This document shows positions 20,600-32,323 of a DNA stretch of 64,000 bases, piece by piece. Source of the stretch: Imbricaverruca yamaguchii. Lineage: Eukaryota > Arthropoda > Thecostraca > Neoverrucidae. The translations under genes and the position numbers were made by a program. Within the stretch, counting starts at the first letter, position 1. Each line of letters starts with the position of its first letter. The DNA lies in assembly GCA_034440575.1 (NCBI GenBank), contig JAOTOL010001558.1:1671501-1735500 (forward strand), read 5' to 3'. The notes beneath the pieces were generated by a model that did not search any database, had not been told where the DNA came from, and saw only the letters and a list, made by a program, of their open reading frames with translations.

Positions 20600-22345
20600 T
20601 GACGGAGCCGCTGGCTGTGTGACGAACGCCACCGCCGGCCGTCCGTGTGGCGCGTCACGAGTCTGCAGTCGACCAATCCAAGAGGGCGTCCGGCACAGAG
20701 CACTCGATCGCCTGGCTGCAGTTCATGCCGCCCGGGCGCGACTCCTGGAACCGCCGGATCAACAGACATTTTTGCATCAGTGACTTAGTACGGCCGGGTG
20801 GGAAGTCTCAGGAAGTGGTAGGTATGGATCAGGGCACGCAGATCCAATCAGGACTATTCGGCGCAGAAGTTCGTTCGTCAAATTAAGCCTATTTCGCGTT
20901 GATTGTTCTTACTTCCTTCAATTCAATGTATGTTCAGTGGACAAATATACGTTCCACATAAAACTGTTGACTGCACAGAACTCACATTTGACAGTAAAGC
21001 GCATGCATGCATCCAATCAGTCTTGATGTCCAAAGGAAGACTAGCGCAAAGGACTAGCGCCTCGTCTGTCAAACATAGTGGATGATTATAAAACTATTCA
21101 CGCGTGGTCCGAAAGAACGAGCTTTCTTTTCAGTCCTTTTCTGAAACCCTAGAAATTTTAATCACGGGTATGTGAATTTTTCCCACTGGTATCATTATGC
21201 CAACAAAAACCCTGCGCTCTTTCAAGCCATGCTCGTGTCACAGCCTAGTTTCTAACTAACGACCCCGAGCCGGCTGGAACCTCGCCATATAAACATCGAT
21301 ACGTAGGCATACTAATCTCGTGGTTTTTCTATCTCTTCGAAGGGCTGCAACGAAAGTTTCACTGCCCCCCTCCACTAACTAACGAGTTTCACATGGGCTC
21401 TATTCGCCAGCCCTCCAATATAGCATAAGTTATTCAGCTTTAGCACTGGTGGACAGTCCCAATAGTTTCTTCGAAGTTCAACCCTGCACGTTGACTTTAT
21501 ATCCATGTCCAAGGCGCTCCGGCGCAAAACGGCCCATCAACAGAGCCTCGGGAATCTCGGTACGTTATCGTGATAGTCGCCAATCTCACACATGCGTCAT
21601 CATCCTTGGTTTTTCACTTCCTATCTGTTTCGATGCGAAGTGTTTAGTGTGCTTGTAGAGTGTGCTTGCATTTCAGCGCCGACGGGCCAATGAGTTTGAG
21701 TCTAGGCGGTTTTACAGTGGCTCGTTTTCGGCAACCTGGTATAAGAACTTCAGTAGTCGGCAATCTTAAGAAATTCGGGAAACTGGTATTGGTTGCATGC
21801 AAATTAATTTTTTGCTGAACATCAGGTCAATTTTCTTATTTCGGATAATAACGTTGCTCATGGTGAAGAGGTGGTTCGCTATTCAGCGTACGCTGTTGTA
21901 TTATACATGCAACTTAAGGTTCAATTCACATAGTTTTCATTATAATATTTATTATTTTATGTTTTAATAAACTGAGATCTTCCATCCGTTCATGTTCACT
22001 CAGCGTTTACACTATGGTACAATTGTACCGGATCTGGTATGCAGACGTGGACCAGACACCGGTTGCCGGTCGTGCGCCGATGAGAGACCGCGGTACACAC
22101 TTCCGTGTCCGCCTTTACAATTGATTCGGCAATTGTGGATGGTTAGCGTCGGCATTTCACGACACAAAACTGATTCAAAGAACCTTAGCGTTCCTTCTCT
22201 ATTGATATGTGATGATCCGTCCAGTAGTTGTCGTGGCCCGAAGTTAAGGCATTCGCGACGGAATTCGCCATGTCCAAACGGTCGGAGAACTGACAAGTGG
22301 TAACAGTACGTAACAAGTCTATCAGAGGCATAGTAGCGTCGTCAG
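20600..22345. other. No gene recognised
   Basis: A 40-codon minus-strand frame at 20786-20664 (peptide contains GGMNCSQAIECSVPDALLDW) looks protein-like but has no start or splice support. The rest is unique sequence without features. Confidence 0.35.
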
Positions 22346-22349
22346 AGAT

Positions 22350-23380
22350 GGTAGGGGCCGAAGGTGACCCTCCTTGGGGCACTGAAAGACACTATTCTGA
22401 GAGGACCGAGTGCGCTCGTCGCCCTCGAATTGTCTTTTAGCGGAAGTCTACCGACTGGAAACGGGGCCTTTGGTCCGCTCTGGATCACCCGAGCGTGCTG
22501 CTTATTTTTCAGCAAAGGGCACCCCTCAAGCCCAAAATGGTGCTCCTCCGGGAAGTCGGTCGAGCGTACCCCGTCGAAATTGTCCAGACCAAGGTGCGCC
22601 CCTTCGAGGACAGTTGCGCAGTCAAGGGGAGGGAAAGAAGATCGCAGCTGCCGCCCTGAGCGGATCCAAGGGAGCCCTACCGGCGACCGCCGAAGTCGTA
22701 CGCACAGGGGTCCCTTGGGGGGTGGCAATGTGAAGGGCTCGTGGAGCAACGAGGCGAAAGGAGGAGGATAATGTCTGAAGGAGAGTGTCCCGGCCCGATG
22801 AAGAGGGCCTCGAGTCAAAGGAGAGTGCTTACGGGCACATGAGAGTCCGGTGCTGGGCCAACGCGAAGGGCTTCTAGGTCGAAGAGGGCCGGCGGATCGT
22901 TGGAAGGGCCAACGGCTAACGGAGGGCCCGAGCCAATTTGAAATACTCCTGCGCTGACGGCGGGGTCCAAGCCGAAGAAAGGGCCACTGACCTGTTGGGG
23001 CTGAAGCTTTTGGAAAGGACCCTCCAGCTTGACGGAAAGGGCTCCAAGTTGTTAAAGAGGACCATTGATACGAACGGGAGAACTGGAGATATAGTCTGAG
23101 ATAACCTCGGGCGATCAGAAAGTGCCCCTTGCCCAACCGATGGGTCTGAAACCGTACGAGGGCTCTTAGCCTGATGGAGGGGACCAAGGTGATGAAAGAG
23201 GGCCTTCGGCTTGATAGAGAAGGCCCAGGATCGCTAAGGAAGGCCCCTGAACCGAAGGAGACCATCACTGGCCGCTGAAGGACTCCGAACCATTGGAGAG
23301 GGCCCGAGCCGGCATAGAGGGCCCCTGGGCCGACAGAGGGGGTCAGAAACTGCACAGGGCGTCCCTGCCTGTTGAAAGAG
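22350..23380. repeat. Degenerate minisatellite, about 30-base period, GGGCCC type
   Basis: Words such as GAAGAGGGCC, GAAGGGCCAACGG, GGAGGGCCCGAGCC and GAGAGGGCCCGAGCCGGC recur every 25-35 bases. One minus-strand frame of 337 codons is open across it, but the content is repetitive and shows no family. I call it repeat, not gene. Confidence 0.75.
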
Positions 23381-23384
23381 GACG

Positions 23385-26155
23385 GTTGGTTGGTTATTGC
23401 GCAGAGGTGAAAAAAGTGTCCAGCCTGTCACCTACAGAATACCGAACACCACCAGGCTGTCACATGTTGATAGTTCACATTAAGACCCGTATGCATGTGT
23501 GTGAGCGCTAAATATCGACCATGCCGCTGAAATAGAACAAAGAAGAACGCTTTAGTCCATATATGATCTCCAATTTGTTCAATTATATATGATCTTCAAT
23601 TATTAATTAATAGGTCAAATTACAACACACACTATAAGCCAATCTTGCTTCTATGGTGCGTATCCATCAATATCCATCTATGGTGCATATTATTGTGGTT
23701 TAATGTACTCACAATATGTTTTGCACACATTTTACTGAGCAAAACAAAACCACATGTTAAGCTAGCTTTTATTGTGAAAATATGCTCAATGTATGTTAGA
23801 CAAAAATATTTTTTTTTTAAAGATCAGACCAGGTTAAATATTTTAACATTTTTATTATTGAACACACAAATTGTGCCTATATTGAAGAAACAATTTAAAA
23901 GGGAGTACGGTAAACCAGGCCAGACTATTTTAGATATTAAACAATAATGGCATGCTATTTTGCTCTCTAACTAAAAATAAGTATTTCTGAGGGGAATCAA
24001 TGGTCACATCATCCTAATCATGCAAATACACATGGTATTACAATATGCTGTTCTCCAAATCGAATGACTCATTGAAAATGAAATTCACCAATACAAATTG
24101 AATTCCCTTGTACAATAAGGAAGTCAATATAGCACCAATATCAAGGGCGGAGTGTCACAGGTCATATTTTGCATTAGTATCAAGTAATTTATTTTTTAAA
24201 CCTCTTGGTCAATGCAGAAAGTTCTGCTTATGCCAAAACATGGGCCCTGACACAAATAAATAAAACCAGTGGAAGTGATCAGATGAAATTATTAAAATAA
24301 AGGCTCATATTGGAAGAATCAAAACATTTGTTGTCATGATAAGGATTACAGAAGTCTGCAGTGTGGGAAAATGGCTGAAATAATATGTTAGACTGAGAAA
24401 CGAGAAAAGTGTTACTTCAGTCAGGCATGACCAAGGTTGGGTTTATGTCTTGGAATTCTGGAATTGGAGAGGAAAATTATGTGGCATTACAGGTTGGCAT
24501 AGAGCAGAGGACTTCGAGGCTTTTCTTAGAATCTGAATCCTGGATTATGAAAGGAAAACTGTGTTGCATTCCAAGTTGGAGAATGATGTGATTTGTTTCT
24601 GCCATAAAAAAACACTTTCGCACTTTTCACGGTCATGCTCCGTGTTTAATGCTCCCATTATCATGACCAAACATCAAGGAGATCGCAGTGATTGTCAAAC
24701 TCAAATCCTCTTTTGGACAAATGGAGTGGAAGACTTCCTGGAGATGAAGTAATATTTTTTTTTGCGGCCAACATCACAGACAAGACCATGTTTGCAATAC
24801 TTGTCGTGACTCTCGTCTCTCAGAGACGAAACATCACCTACGCAAACATACACAAGTTCAGGTTCAATAGCGCTTTGGTCCTTATTAGGTAGATACGTGC
24901 ACACTGAAACAAGCTTTGAAAACAAACTGCGCCGGAAAACGGAACTATTGCGTCGGATTCAGTCTCTGGGAGGTGACAGGATACTGTTCCGCCAATCCGC
25001 CGCTTGAGATTGCCGAAAGTGACGCCTGGTAACGGTTGCGGGCATCGACGATTGCAACAAAAGTATTGGTGATGGATAAAATCCGAAGGACTTGTGAGCA
25101 TCACAAATAGTGGGGCTATCCGCACGTACAACTTTCTCCACGAATTGCCATTCCACAGTGGTGTAGCGACAGTGGAAAGCGGAGCCTTTTTCACTGACTG
25201 AAACACGTGCAGCCCGTGTCACGATGACTGCGCCCGCACACTCTGCAGCCACTGATCGTCAATTTTAAAATTATAGTCGGTACATGGGGCCATGATGTGA
25301 AGGTGACGGCAAGTCGCTAAGTTTAGCCGTTTCCGAGAACCAGACCAAATCGTGAAAAACGCCCAAAAACGTCGCTTCCGCTTTTCACACCCCCTTCGCG
25401 TGCGCGTGGCGCGTGACTCGGAAACGGTTGTCGCGACGATGTTGACAATTGTCGTGGAAATACTGAGGTGTTGGTTTGGTGTCAATCGGTCCATTGGTTG
25501 TCGAGATATTGCGGTTTGAATCGGGTCGATGGGGAGCGCTAAAATTGGTGATTTTCCGAACGCAACATCTCAGTTTTACATGCTATTCCTATGGGCGACC
25601 GGTCATTCACCGGACACCCGTTCTCTCAAGACCTCGGTGACGTGCACGCGCAACACGTTGACCCGACCGCAACGAAGTTGTGCCAGACGGATAGCCAACA
25701 TTTGGAGCTTTCACGTGATGTCAGCCATATCTCGTTACCTGTGATGTGAGCCGTGCCACACACCACAAACTGCGCTGGAAAACGGAACTGTTGCGTCAAG
25801 CTCAATCTCTGGACGGCGACGGGACAGTTCGTAGGTAACAGGTTTACCACGGCAATGTTAAAACCTATGGACCACGAGTGGTAGAGTTTTTTTCAGCCCC
25901 CCCCTGTCCCCTCGATCATAGCTACTAAATTGTTTCTGTACGCTTCTGATACATGCACTGAAAGAAGATGAGTACGTATATGTCTGTATGGTTAGAAAAT
26001 ACAAATTGACTGCGTATGTTAAGAGGAAAAACGGCCTGATGATAAATACAATCCATACGCAATGCTAATACGGTACCGTAGGTTGTCACCACAACCGGAG
26101 ATATTTTCATATATCTGTCATCCACGCTCGTGGCCGAGTAGCCGGGTTTTTTTCA
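23385..26155. other. No gene; AT-rich, with a distant direct repeat
   Basis: From 23500 to 24600 the DNA is AT-rich and low in CpG. A segment of about 65 bases (CAAACTGCGCCGGAAAACGG, AACTATTGCGTC...) at 24923-24990 recurs in direct orientation at 25766-25830. The 0.84 kb between them could be a small element. Nothing is recognised as coding. Confidence 0.45.
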
Positions 26156-26157
26156 CC

Positions 26158-26317
26158 TCTGGTTATTGGTTTTACGACACATCGACCATTGAGTCATGCA
26201 GCGTCGCCAATCTCTCATGCTGATTGGTCGCGGGCGAAGAGTAGCGACAGGTGAGACTCGAACCAACAACCTTTCGATTGTGAGATGAGCAACTTACCCC
26301 TAGACTATTCGTCCCCT
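26158..26317 (-). mobile_element. SINE family B copy
   Basis: On the minus strand: GGGGACGAATAGTCTAGGGG, the B-box, CTGTCGCTACTCTTCGCCCG, CGACCAATCAGCATGAGAGA, and the tail GTCGTAAAACCAATAACC. Confidence 0.9.
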
Positions 26318-26374
26318 TGAAAGTGGACGGACATTCCCCGGCAGGCCGAATCGTGTTCTAAACCGTGAAAGAGG

Positions 26375-27405
26375 GCACCTGAGCTAACGAAGACGACACC
26401 TGAGCCAACGAAGACGGCACCTGAGCTAACGAAGACGACACCTGAGCTAACGAAGACGACACCTGAGCCAACGAAGACGGCACCTGAGCCAACGAAGACG
26501 GCACCTGAGCCAACGAAGACGGCACCTGAGCCAACGAAGACGGCACCTGAGCCAACGAAGACGGCACCTGAGCTAACGAAGACGACACCTGAGCCAACGA
26601 AGACGGCACCTGAGCTAGAAGACGACACCTGACGAAGACGCTGGCCGGCACCTGAGCCAACGAAGACGCACCTGAGCCAACGAAGACGGCACCTGAGCCA
26701 ACGAAGACGGCACCTGAGCTAACGAAGACGGCACCTGAGCCAACGAAGACGGCACCTGAGCTAACGAAGACGGCACCTGAGCCAACGAAGACGGCACCTG
26801 AGCCAACGAAGAGGCACCTGAGCAACGAAGACGGCACCTGAGCTAACGAAGACGACACCTGAGCCAACGAAGACGGCACCTGAGCCAACGAAGACGGCAC
26901 CTGAGCCAACGAAGACGACACCTGAGCCAACGAAGACGACACCTGAGCCAACGAAGACGGCACCTGAGCTAACGAAGACGGCACCTGAGCTAACGAAGAC
27001 GACACCTGAGCCAACGAAGACGGCACCTGAGCCAACGAAGACGGCACCTGAGCCAACGAAGACGGCACCTGAGCTAACGAAGACGACACCTGAGCCAACG
27101 AAGACGACACCTGAGCCAACGAAGACGGCACCTGAGCTAACGAAGACGGCACCTGAGCCAACGAAGACGGCACCTGAGCCAACGAAGACGGCACCTGAGC
27201 CACGAACGAAGACGGCACCTAGAGAAGACGGCACCTGAGCCAACGAAGACGGCACCTGAGCCAACGAAGACGGCACCTGAGCCAACGAAGACGGCACCTG
27301 AGCCAACGAAGACGGCACCTGAGCTAACGAAGACGACACCTGAGCCAACGAAGACGGCACCTGAGCCAACGAAGACGGCATCTGAGCCAACGAAGAGGGC
27401 CCTTG
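26375..27405. repeat. Minisatellite, 21-base unit, two unit types
   Basis: About 49 copies of CACCTGAGCYAACGAAGACR followed by G or C-joined ends. Two positions vary, C/T in GAGCYAAC and G/A in GACRGC or GACRAC. Small deletions occur near 26610-26650, 26805 and 27205. Minus-strand frames read S-S-L-A-Q-V-P or F-V-G-S-G-A-V, which are artefacts of the repeat. Confidence 0.97.
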
Positions 27406-28330
27406 ACCGGACGTGCAGGACCACTTGATCGGGTTTGGCTCATACCTTGAAGGGCTCTTGCGGACCTTTCAAGGCGTAAGGGCAGAGTTATTATCGATGA
27501 AACGTTAAAATGCGCCTAACAGCTTGTGTAGAAAGGGCCCTTGAAACATGAATACGTCCACCCCGAGGCCTGGCAAGGACCATGCAGACAAAAGAGTCCG
27601 ACCGAGAGCTGGAATGTCCACGCCAGCTAGAAAAGACCAGTCAATGCTGGGAAGGACCGCCAACAGCTGAGTAATAAATAGAGGTATCAGGGCCCTGATG
27701 AATAAACAGGACGCCTCAGGACCAAAGAGGGTTGGGATGCTCTTGTGGCTTGAATGGGCACCACAGAGATGAACAGGACCACTTGGAGCTGAAGAGAACT
27801 AGTGAGGGCTGAAATTTCCATGAGATGAGAGCAAGACAGGGCTGTTGAGGACTATAATCAGTCAAGCAGGAAAGGTCCCTAAAGGATGTAGAGGATATTA
27901 GAGAGCCAAAGGGGGCTGAACTTGGATTTTGTATGGTTGAGTGGGGTCCTCAACAGATGAACAAGGTTCCCTGAGAGCTAAAAGATTCCCTGTGGGCTGG
28001 CGATTGCTGTGAGAAATTCCGAAGGCTAACATCAGAACCAAAATTATATTGAAACCAAAAGAGCTATCCATACCTGAAAAGAGGCGTACCTTGAGAGCGC
28101 ACTTGGGAGTTCACAGCATTCAGAGAGCTAAGGAATGTTCCTGAGGATAACGACAGTCGCAGACAATATTTGGGGCCAGCCTCAAAGCTGGTAAGTCCCT
28201 GAAGCTAGAAATACTGTCAATGACTGGACAGGGCTGTGATGCTCCTAAGGAGTGGGCTGGCCTGTGATGCTCCTGAGGAACCCTGAGTAATGAACAGACA
28301 GTCGCCCAAGAATTATAGAGATGAGCGCAG
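27405..28330. repeat. Degenerate minisatellite, about 30-base period
   Basis: It continues from the 21-base array with AGGGCCCTTGA, GAAGGGCTCTTG, GAACAGGACCACTTGGAGCT and similar words at about 30-base steps, increasingly diverged to about 28330. Confidence 0.65.
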
Positions 28331-28454
28331 CTGCCTTTTGATAAAGAAGGCTGGACGTTAGTTGTCCTGGCTTCTGCGATGCTATTTTCTTCTCTGTGGC
28401 CTTTCCTTCTGTTCAGTTAGACAAAACATTTTCCATCTGAATCCGATATCATTG

Positions 28455-28590
28455 GAACTACCATGCGTTTTAAAATGCTTTAGAAAGTAAAGGAAAAAAA
28501 TCCGCAACAAGCTATGCTGAATGGAACTACCATTTGGTTTAAAATGCTTTAGAAAGTAAAGGAAGAAATCCGCATCAAGCTATGCTGAAT
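28455..28590. repeat. Two-copy tandem duplication, about 68 bases
   Basis: GGAACTACCATGCGTTTTAA...CTATGCTGAAT is followed directly by GGAACTACCATTTGGTTTAA...CTATGCTGAAT. Confidence 0.95.
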
Positions 28591-28599
28591 TTCTGGAGG

Positions 28600-28765
28600 T
28601 TGTTCATTGGGTGGTTCACGACGCACATTCATCGCTAATGGCGCCGCCCACACTGTTTCGCCGGTGGGCCGCGGGATTGGGAAATGCCCCGAGCGGCGCG
28701 AGTGTCGAATTCGGGACCTTTGGTACCCAGAGCCCAACACCTTAACCACTTGGCCATCCCCGCCC
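28600..28765 (-). mobile_element. SINE family A, with target-site duplication
   Basis: A complete copy reading on the minus strand from the tRNA-like head (GATGGCCAAGTGGTTAAGGT) to the tail. It is flanked by 13-base direct repeats GAATTTCTGGAGG (28587-28599) and GAATTTTTGGAGG (28766-28778). Confidence 0.93.
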
Positions 28766-28778
28766 GAATTTTTGGAGG

Positions 28779-30374
28779 CTAAATGAACTGCAATAAGTGC
28801 ATTGGAAAACATTTACCTAACTGGTGCTTGCAGTGAATAACTCTTGATACCATTAGTACAGATTTGTTCCAGAGAAATGGAAAATACTGATAAAAACAAC
28901 CGATAGGTTTGCAAAGTTACCAACACTTAACATCTGGCAGAATCACAGATCGCTCGATGTTCTGCTTCAAGATACGCAAAGCTAGTTTTGTGTTCGACAT
29001 TTGATCAAGGTAACGAATGAATGCAAATGCATGTAATATGGTTAATATTTGCCAAGAAGTGCTCACTCGTCCACTGCTCATTCACCCGTTGCCAATTAAA
29101 ATGGTGTTTGAGAAGGAAACACTTACCCAAGATTCATTTTAGAAATATTTTAAGCGACTCAACAAGTTCGCTGCTAGAGAGTTCGGTTGTATGCACCCGC
29201 GAGTTCAATACTTTGGAGCATTTTCGCTCTTGAAATCATTTAGACGATATAATCATTTAACGATAATCATGTAACGAATCATTTAATGTTGCATATGCAT
29301 GCAACACACGCAAGTCGCATACAGTAGCCATTTGCCACTAGCGTATGCGTTGATGATGAGCAAGACACGACACAAATGCGAGATGTGGACGGTGGGTGGA
29401 ATGGCGGGCCAACGTGATGAATGCGTACCGAGAGACTTTGCTGTTTTTGCTGATTTCGCTGTCCAAGCTGACCGGTCGCGACATGACCATACAATTCACT
29501 TATCAAGTGATGCTCCCCTTCCTCACACCTACCCAATCCACATGCTGCGCCATGGGCGCTATATAACCACTGCAGTTGATGCGCCCTAAAACCCAAATAA
29601 CTAACTAACACATGCTGCGCCTCCGCACCCCTCCTGACCTTGCCGTTGGCCTCCTGGCTGGCGACCTCGCCGGCGGCCGCAGCTACCGTGTGTGGCTGGC
29701 TCACGTGGCGACCCGCCGACCGCCGAGCCGACGGCCAGCGCCGGCAGCTGTGACTCCCGGTCCACAAGTGCTCCGGCTGACCGCGCGTCACGCCCACCGC
29801 GCGTGACGTCATCGACGAGTGCCAGCCGCGCCGGGCGAGATCGCCTCCCGGCCGGTCGCGGCGCGGCGCGGTGCGATAAACACGGCCGGCGCTGGTTCCG
29901 GGCCGCTCTTCCGCGAACTGTGGTCACCGGTCACTGCTCACAGCTGGAGAAACAGATACGGCACGGCTGGAAGTCAGAAAATACACAATGAAGAAATGCC
30001 GTGCGGTCCAGGGACCCCGTGTAGTAGAGCGTTATATTCAGATACGTTCCTTCAACAAATCAAATCTGGATTCGTGTCGGTCATCCGTATCCAACCCAAA
30101 TCCATCGAAAACCGAGGGGGATTCCCAATGTGCGCCCATGTGCCTAGATTCTCCAATACGTTTTTCATGTATATCTAGCATCTATATTTTAGTAATTGAA
30201 GCATGGCTGTAGGATTGCAAGATCGGTTGGGAAGGGGGGGGGGGTAGGGTTCAGCCCTGGTTCGATCAACTTAGAGTACCGCCGAATACCGATTTCTCCC
30301 CGGTTTGGGGCCACTTTATTTCGCCATCTTCAAAAAAAAACATTAGTGTCTTGAATCTTCTTTTCCTTTTCCAG
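28779..30374. other. No identified gene; CpG-rich block 29600-29960
   Basis: The block 29600-29960 is strongly CpG-rich, with overlapping frames on both strands, like a CpG island or promoter. No motif allows a call. The rest is AT-rich. Confidence 0.4.
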
Positions 30375-30748
30375 CTTTCCATGAACCTAGCCGAGCCGGG
30401 GGCAAAACTAATCCGGCATTGGTTAATGGTACAAAGTTCATCGTTTCTGAATTTGCTGCGTTATCATTACCAAAATCTGTATTTACAGATGTTGCGAGTC
30501 AGGTGGAAAACATTTTTATTAACGCTATTCACGGATTTAGAACATTCAATGTTGTTGCATCTGAACAAACAAGTTGCGATGTCAAGTCATTGGTGACCAT
30601 TGGAGCTTTGAATAAGTTTCAGAGTATCTTTAATTCAAACAGTCAGTTGAATATGAGTTACCATTCGTCGAACCAGGAACGGTTCGTATCTGTGGAGCTG
30701 AGCATCCAAGTCCAGCATGTGTCAGTCTTTCAACAGGAAATTGCGTAG
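30375..30748 (+). CDS. Coding-like frame of unknown family (possible last exon)
   Basis: A good acceptor (CTTTTCCTTTTCCAG at 30360-30374) opens 124 codons ending in TAG at 30746-30748. The peptide has a natural composition, for example GTKFIVSEFAALSLPKSVFT, DVASQVENIFINAIHGFRTF and VSVELSIQVQHVSVFQQEIA. No ATG-based gene model or family is recognised. Beyond the stop, the minus strand is also open (SAPTNYAIFQMRKLRNFLL at about 30780-30730), so part of the signal may be a decayed element. A SINE interrupts the DNA 125 bases downstream. Confidence 0.35.
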
Positions 30749-30872
30749 CTTCCTCATCTGAAAAATCGCATAGTTCGTGGGAGCGCTGTCGAAAACAGGT
30801 GCCTGTAAACGGACGTATTTGATGATAGTACCCACCAGCGAAGAGAACAAGATGTTCACTGCATTTCCATCT

Positions 30873-31064
30873 GGGGCGGGGATGGCCGAGTGGTTAAGGT
30901 GTCGGGCTATGGGTACCAAAGGTCCCGGGTTCGACTCTAGCGCCACTCAAGACATTTCCCAATCCCTCGGCCCACCGACGAAACAGTGTGGGCGGCGCCA
31001 CTAGCCGTGAATGTGCATAAAGTGTGTCGTGAACCAACCAATAAACAAAACAAACAAACAAACA
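30873..31064 (+). mobile_element. SINE family A, full-length, with target-site duplication
   Basis: Head GATGGCCGAGTGGTTAAGGT is an A-box of the tRNA-Ser/Leu kind. The B-box is GGTTCGACTC. The body is AAGACATTTCCCAATCCC...GGGCGGCGCCACTAGCCGTG, and the tail is AACCAACCAATAAACAAAAC, then (AAAC)n. It is flanked by GCATTTCCATCT (30861-30872) and GCATTTACATCT (31065-31076). This is the best reference copy in the window. Confidence 0.95.
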
Positions 31065-31076
31065 GCATTTACATCT

Positions 31077-31439
31077 CTTATGGCAATTTCGAAGTGATAG
31101 AACCCTCTCGGTAGTGCTGCCACGCATCGCAAATTCGAGGTGTTCCATTTTTTCTCACTGAATAACCCGATAGGTTGCAGATCCAAAGCTGATCAGATTT
31201 TTGATATTGTACTTTGTCGCGGCACGTGAATCTGTATGGATGGTCAGTCATTCTTAGCCGTCCGATTGATGGCCTGCATATACTGTATGCATATGCTTAT
31301 TCGGTACTGTTGTCCGCGGATAGTTACTGTTTATCTGTGGTGACAATTTGGCTGTTCACTCGTTGGGAGGATTTCTTGAAGATCTTTCCACGTCTAAAAG
31401 TCCAGTGTAGATGGTGTCTAGCTTGTGATAATTGACAGG
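31077..31439. other. No gene recognised
   Basis: Unique sequence without motifs. Confidence 0.45.
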
Positions 31440-31685
31440 ATTGGTTCCTTTTGGCTTTCCGTCCATTCGACTTTTGGTGCATTCGACTTATCACTTTGAC
31501 TTTTAGCCCGTTTGATTTTTTCCATTTCACCTTGCTTCCCTCAACTTTTCTTCATCGGGTTCTTGTCCGTTCGACATTTTGGCTTTTCTACTTTTATCAC
31601 TTTGACTTATCCATCCGACTTTTATCCCGTTAAACTATTCCCCATCCGATTTTTTCCTTCGACTTTTGGGGCTTCTGATTGCTGT
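31440..31685. repeat. Degenerate tandem repeat with TTCGACTTTT words
   Basis: CATTCGACTTTTGG, CACTTTGACTTTTAGCCCG, TCCGACTTTTATCCCG and similar words recur every 17-35 bases. Confidence 0.7.
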
Positions 31686-31983
31686 CATGGAATCGCCAAG
31701 CAAGTCCGGGCAGTGGAACAAAATATCATTTTCATGCGGCGAACCGCTACCGCTGGCAAACTGCTTCGAGGTGACAACCTACCCTCTCTCGTACCGTCAC
31801 AACCCTCACGCGCATGGGCTGGTTAAAAGCGGAATAGTATCCCTGACGCACCAAATCTTAGTAAATATAAATTACTAATGCTCGTGTTATTCCCGTTTAA
31901 GTTTGAGCACTAACTCTTCTGGAGCGTCTTCTCGACGGGATGGGACAGTTTTGATGACGGAGACACCAGCAGGGAATGTACGA

Positions 31984-31987
<4 letters not shown>

Positions 31988-32079
<92 letters not shown>
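31988..32079. repeat. (AT)n microsatellite
   Basis: About 44 AT dinucleotides. It abuts the open frame at 32078. Confidence 0.99.
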
Positions 32080-32082
<3 letters not shown>

Positions 32083-32323
32083 TAAAAAAGGAGCCTGCTA
32101 TCAGCTGGTGGCGGACGGAACCGTCGTCATGGCAGCGGACGACAACGTAGAGGCTATGATGGGGTGGATCATGGCCCACTATGTGCTCAATGTCAGGTAT
32201 GGTCGCAAGGCAAAGCGGTTTGGAATGTTTTTTCTTCAAAAGGTTGCCCCTGCAATCGACAATGGTGTGAAGCTGCCTGGCCGGGGCGTGAAAGCAGCGC
32301 GGGAGATAGTGCACTGTGAGTAA
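32078..32323 (+). CDS. Coding-like frame of unknown family (possible last exon or relic)
   Basis: 81 codons end in TAA at 32321-32323. The likely real part starts after AAAAAAG at 32090. It contains [39 protein letters not shown] and [11 protein letters not shown]. The block 'aromatic/hydrophobic helix, YVLN-V-x-Y, ..., F-FLQK' resembles the end of many uncharacterised invertebrate proteins whose last exon reads like 'YFVFN-x-x-YPK...FLQ'. That is a memory-based hint, not a proven match. The (AT)n directly upstream means that the ATG at 32078 is probably not the true start. Confidence 0.4.

Noticed and set aside
20664..20786. 40-codon minus-strand frame as a small gene
   Set aside because: It is protein-like, but has no splice signals, no promoter evidence and no recognised family.
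22342..23355. Minus-strand open frame of 337 codons
   Set aside because: The DNA shows a 30-base decayed repeat, the peptide has no family motif, and an overlapping plus-strand frame is open too.
26358..27390. Minus-strand open frames of 286 and 209 codons
   Set aside because: They are translations of a 21-base repeat. Several frames are open at once, and no start context or flanking coding sequence exists.
30873..30945. tRNA-Ser/Leu gene
   Set aside because: A and B boxes are present but the 3' half of the tRNA is replaced by a SINE body. Copies with target-site duplications occur elsewhere.
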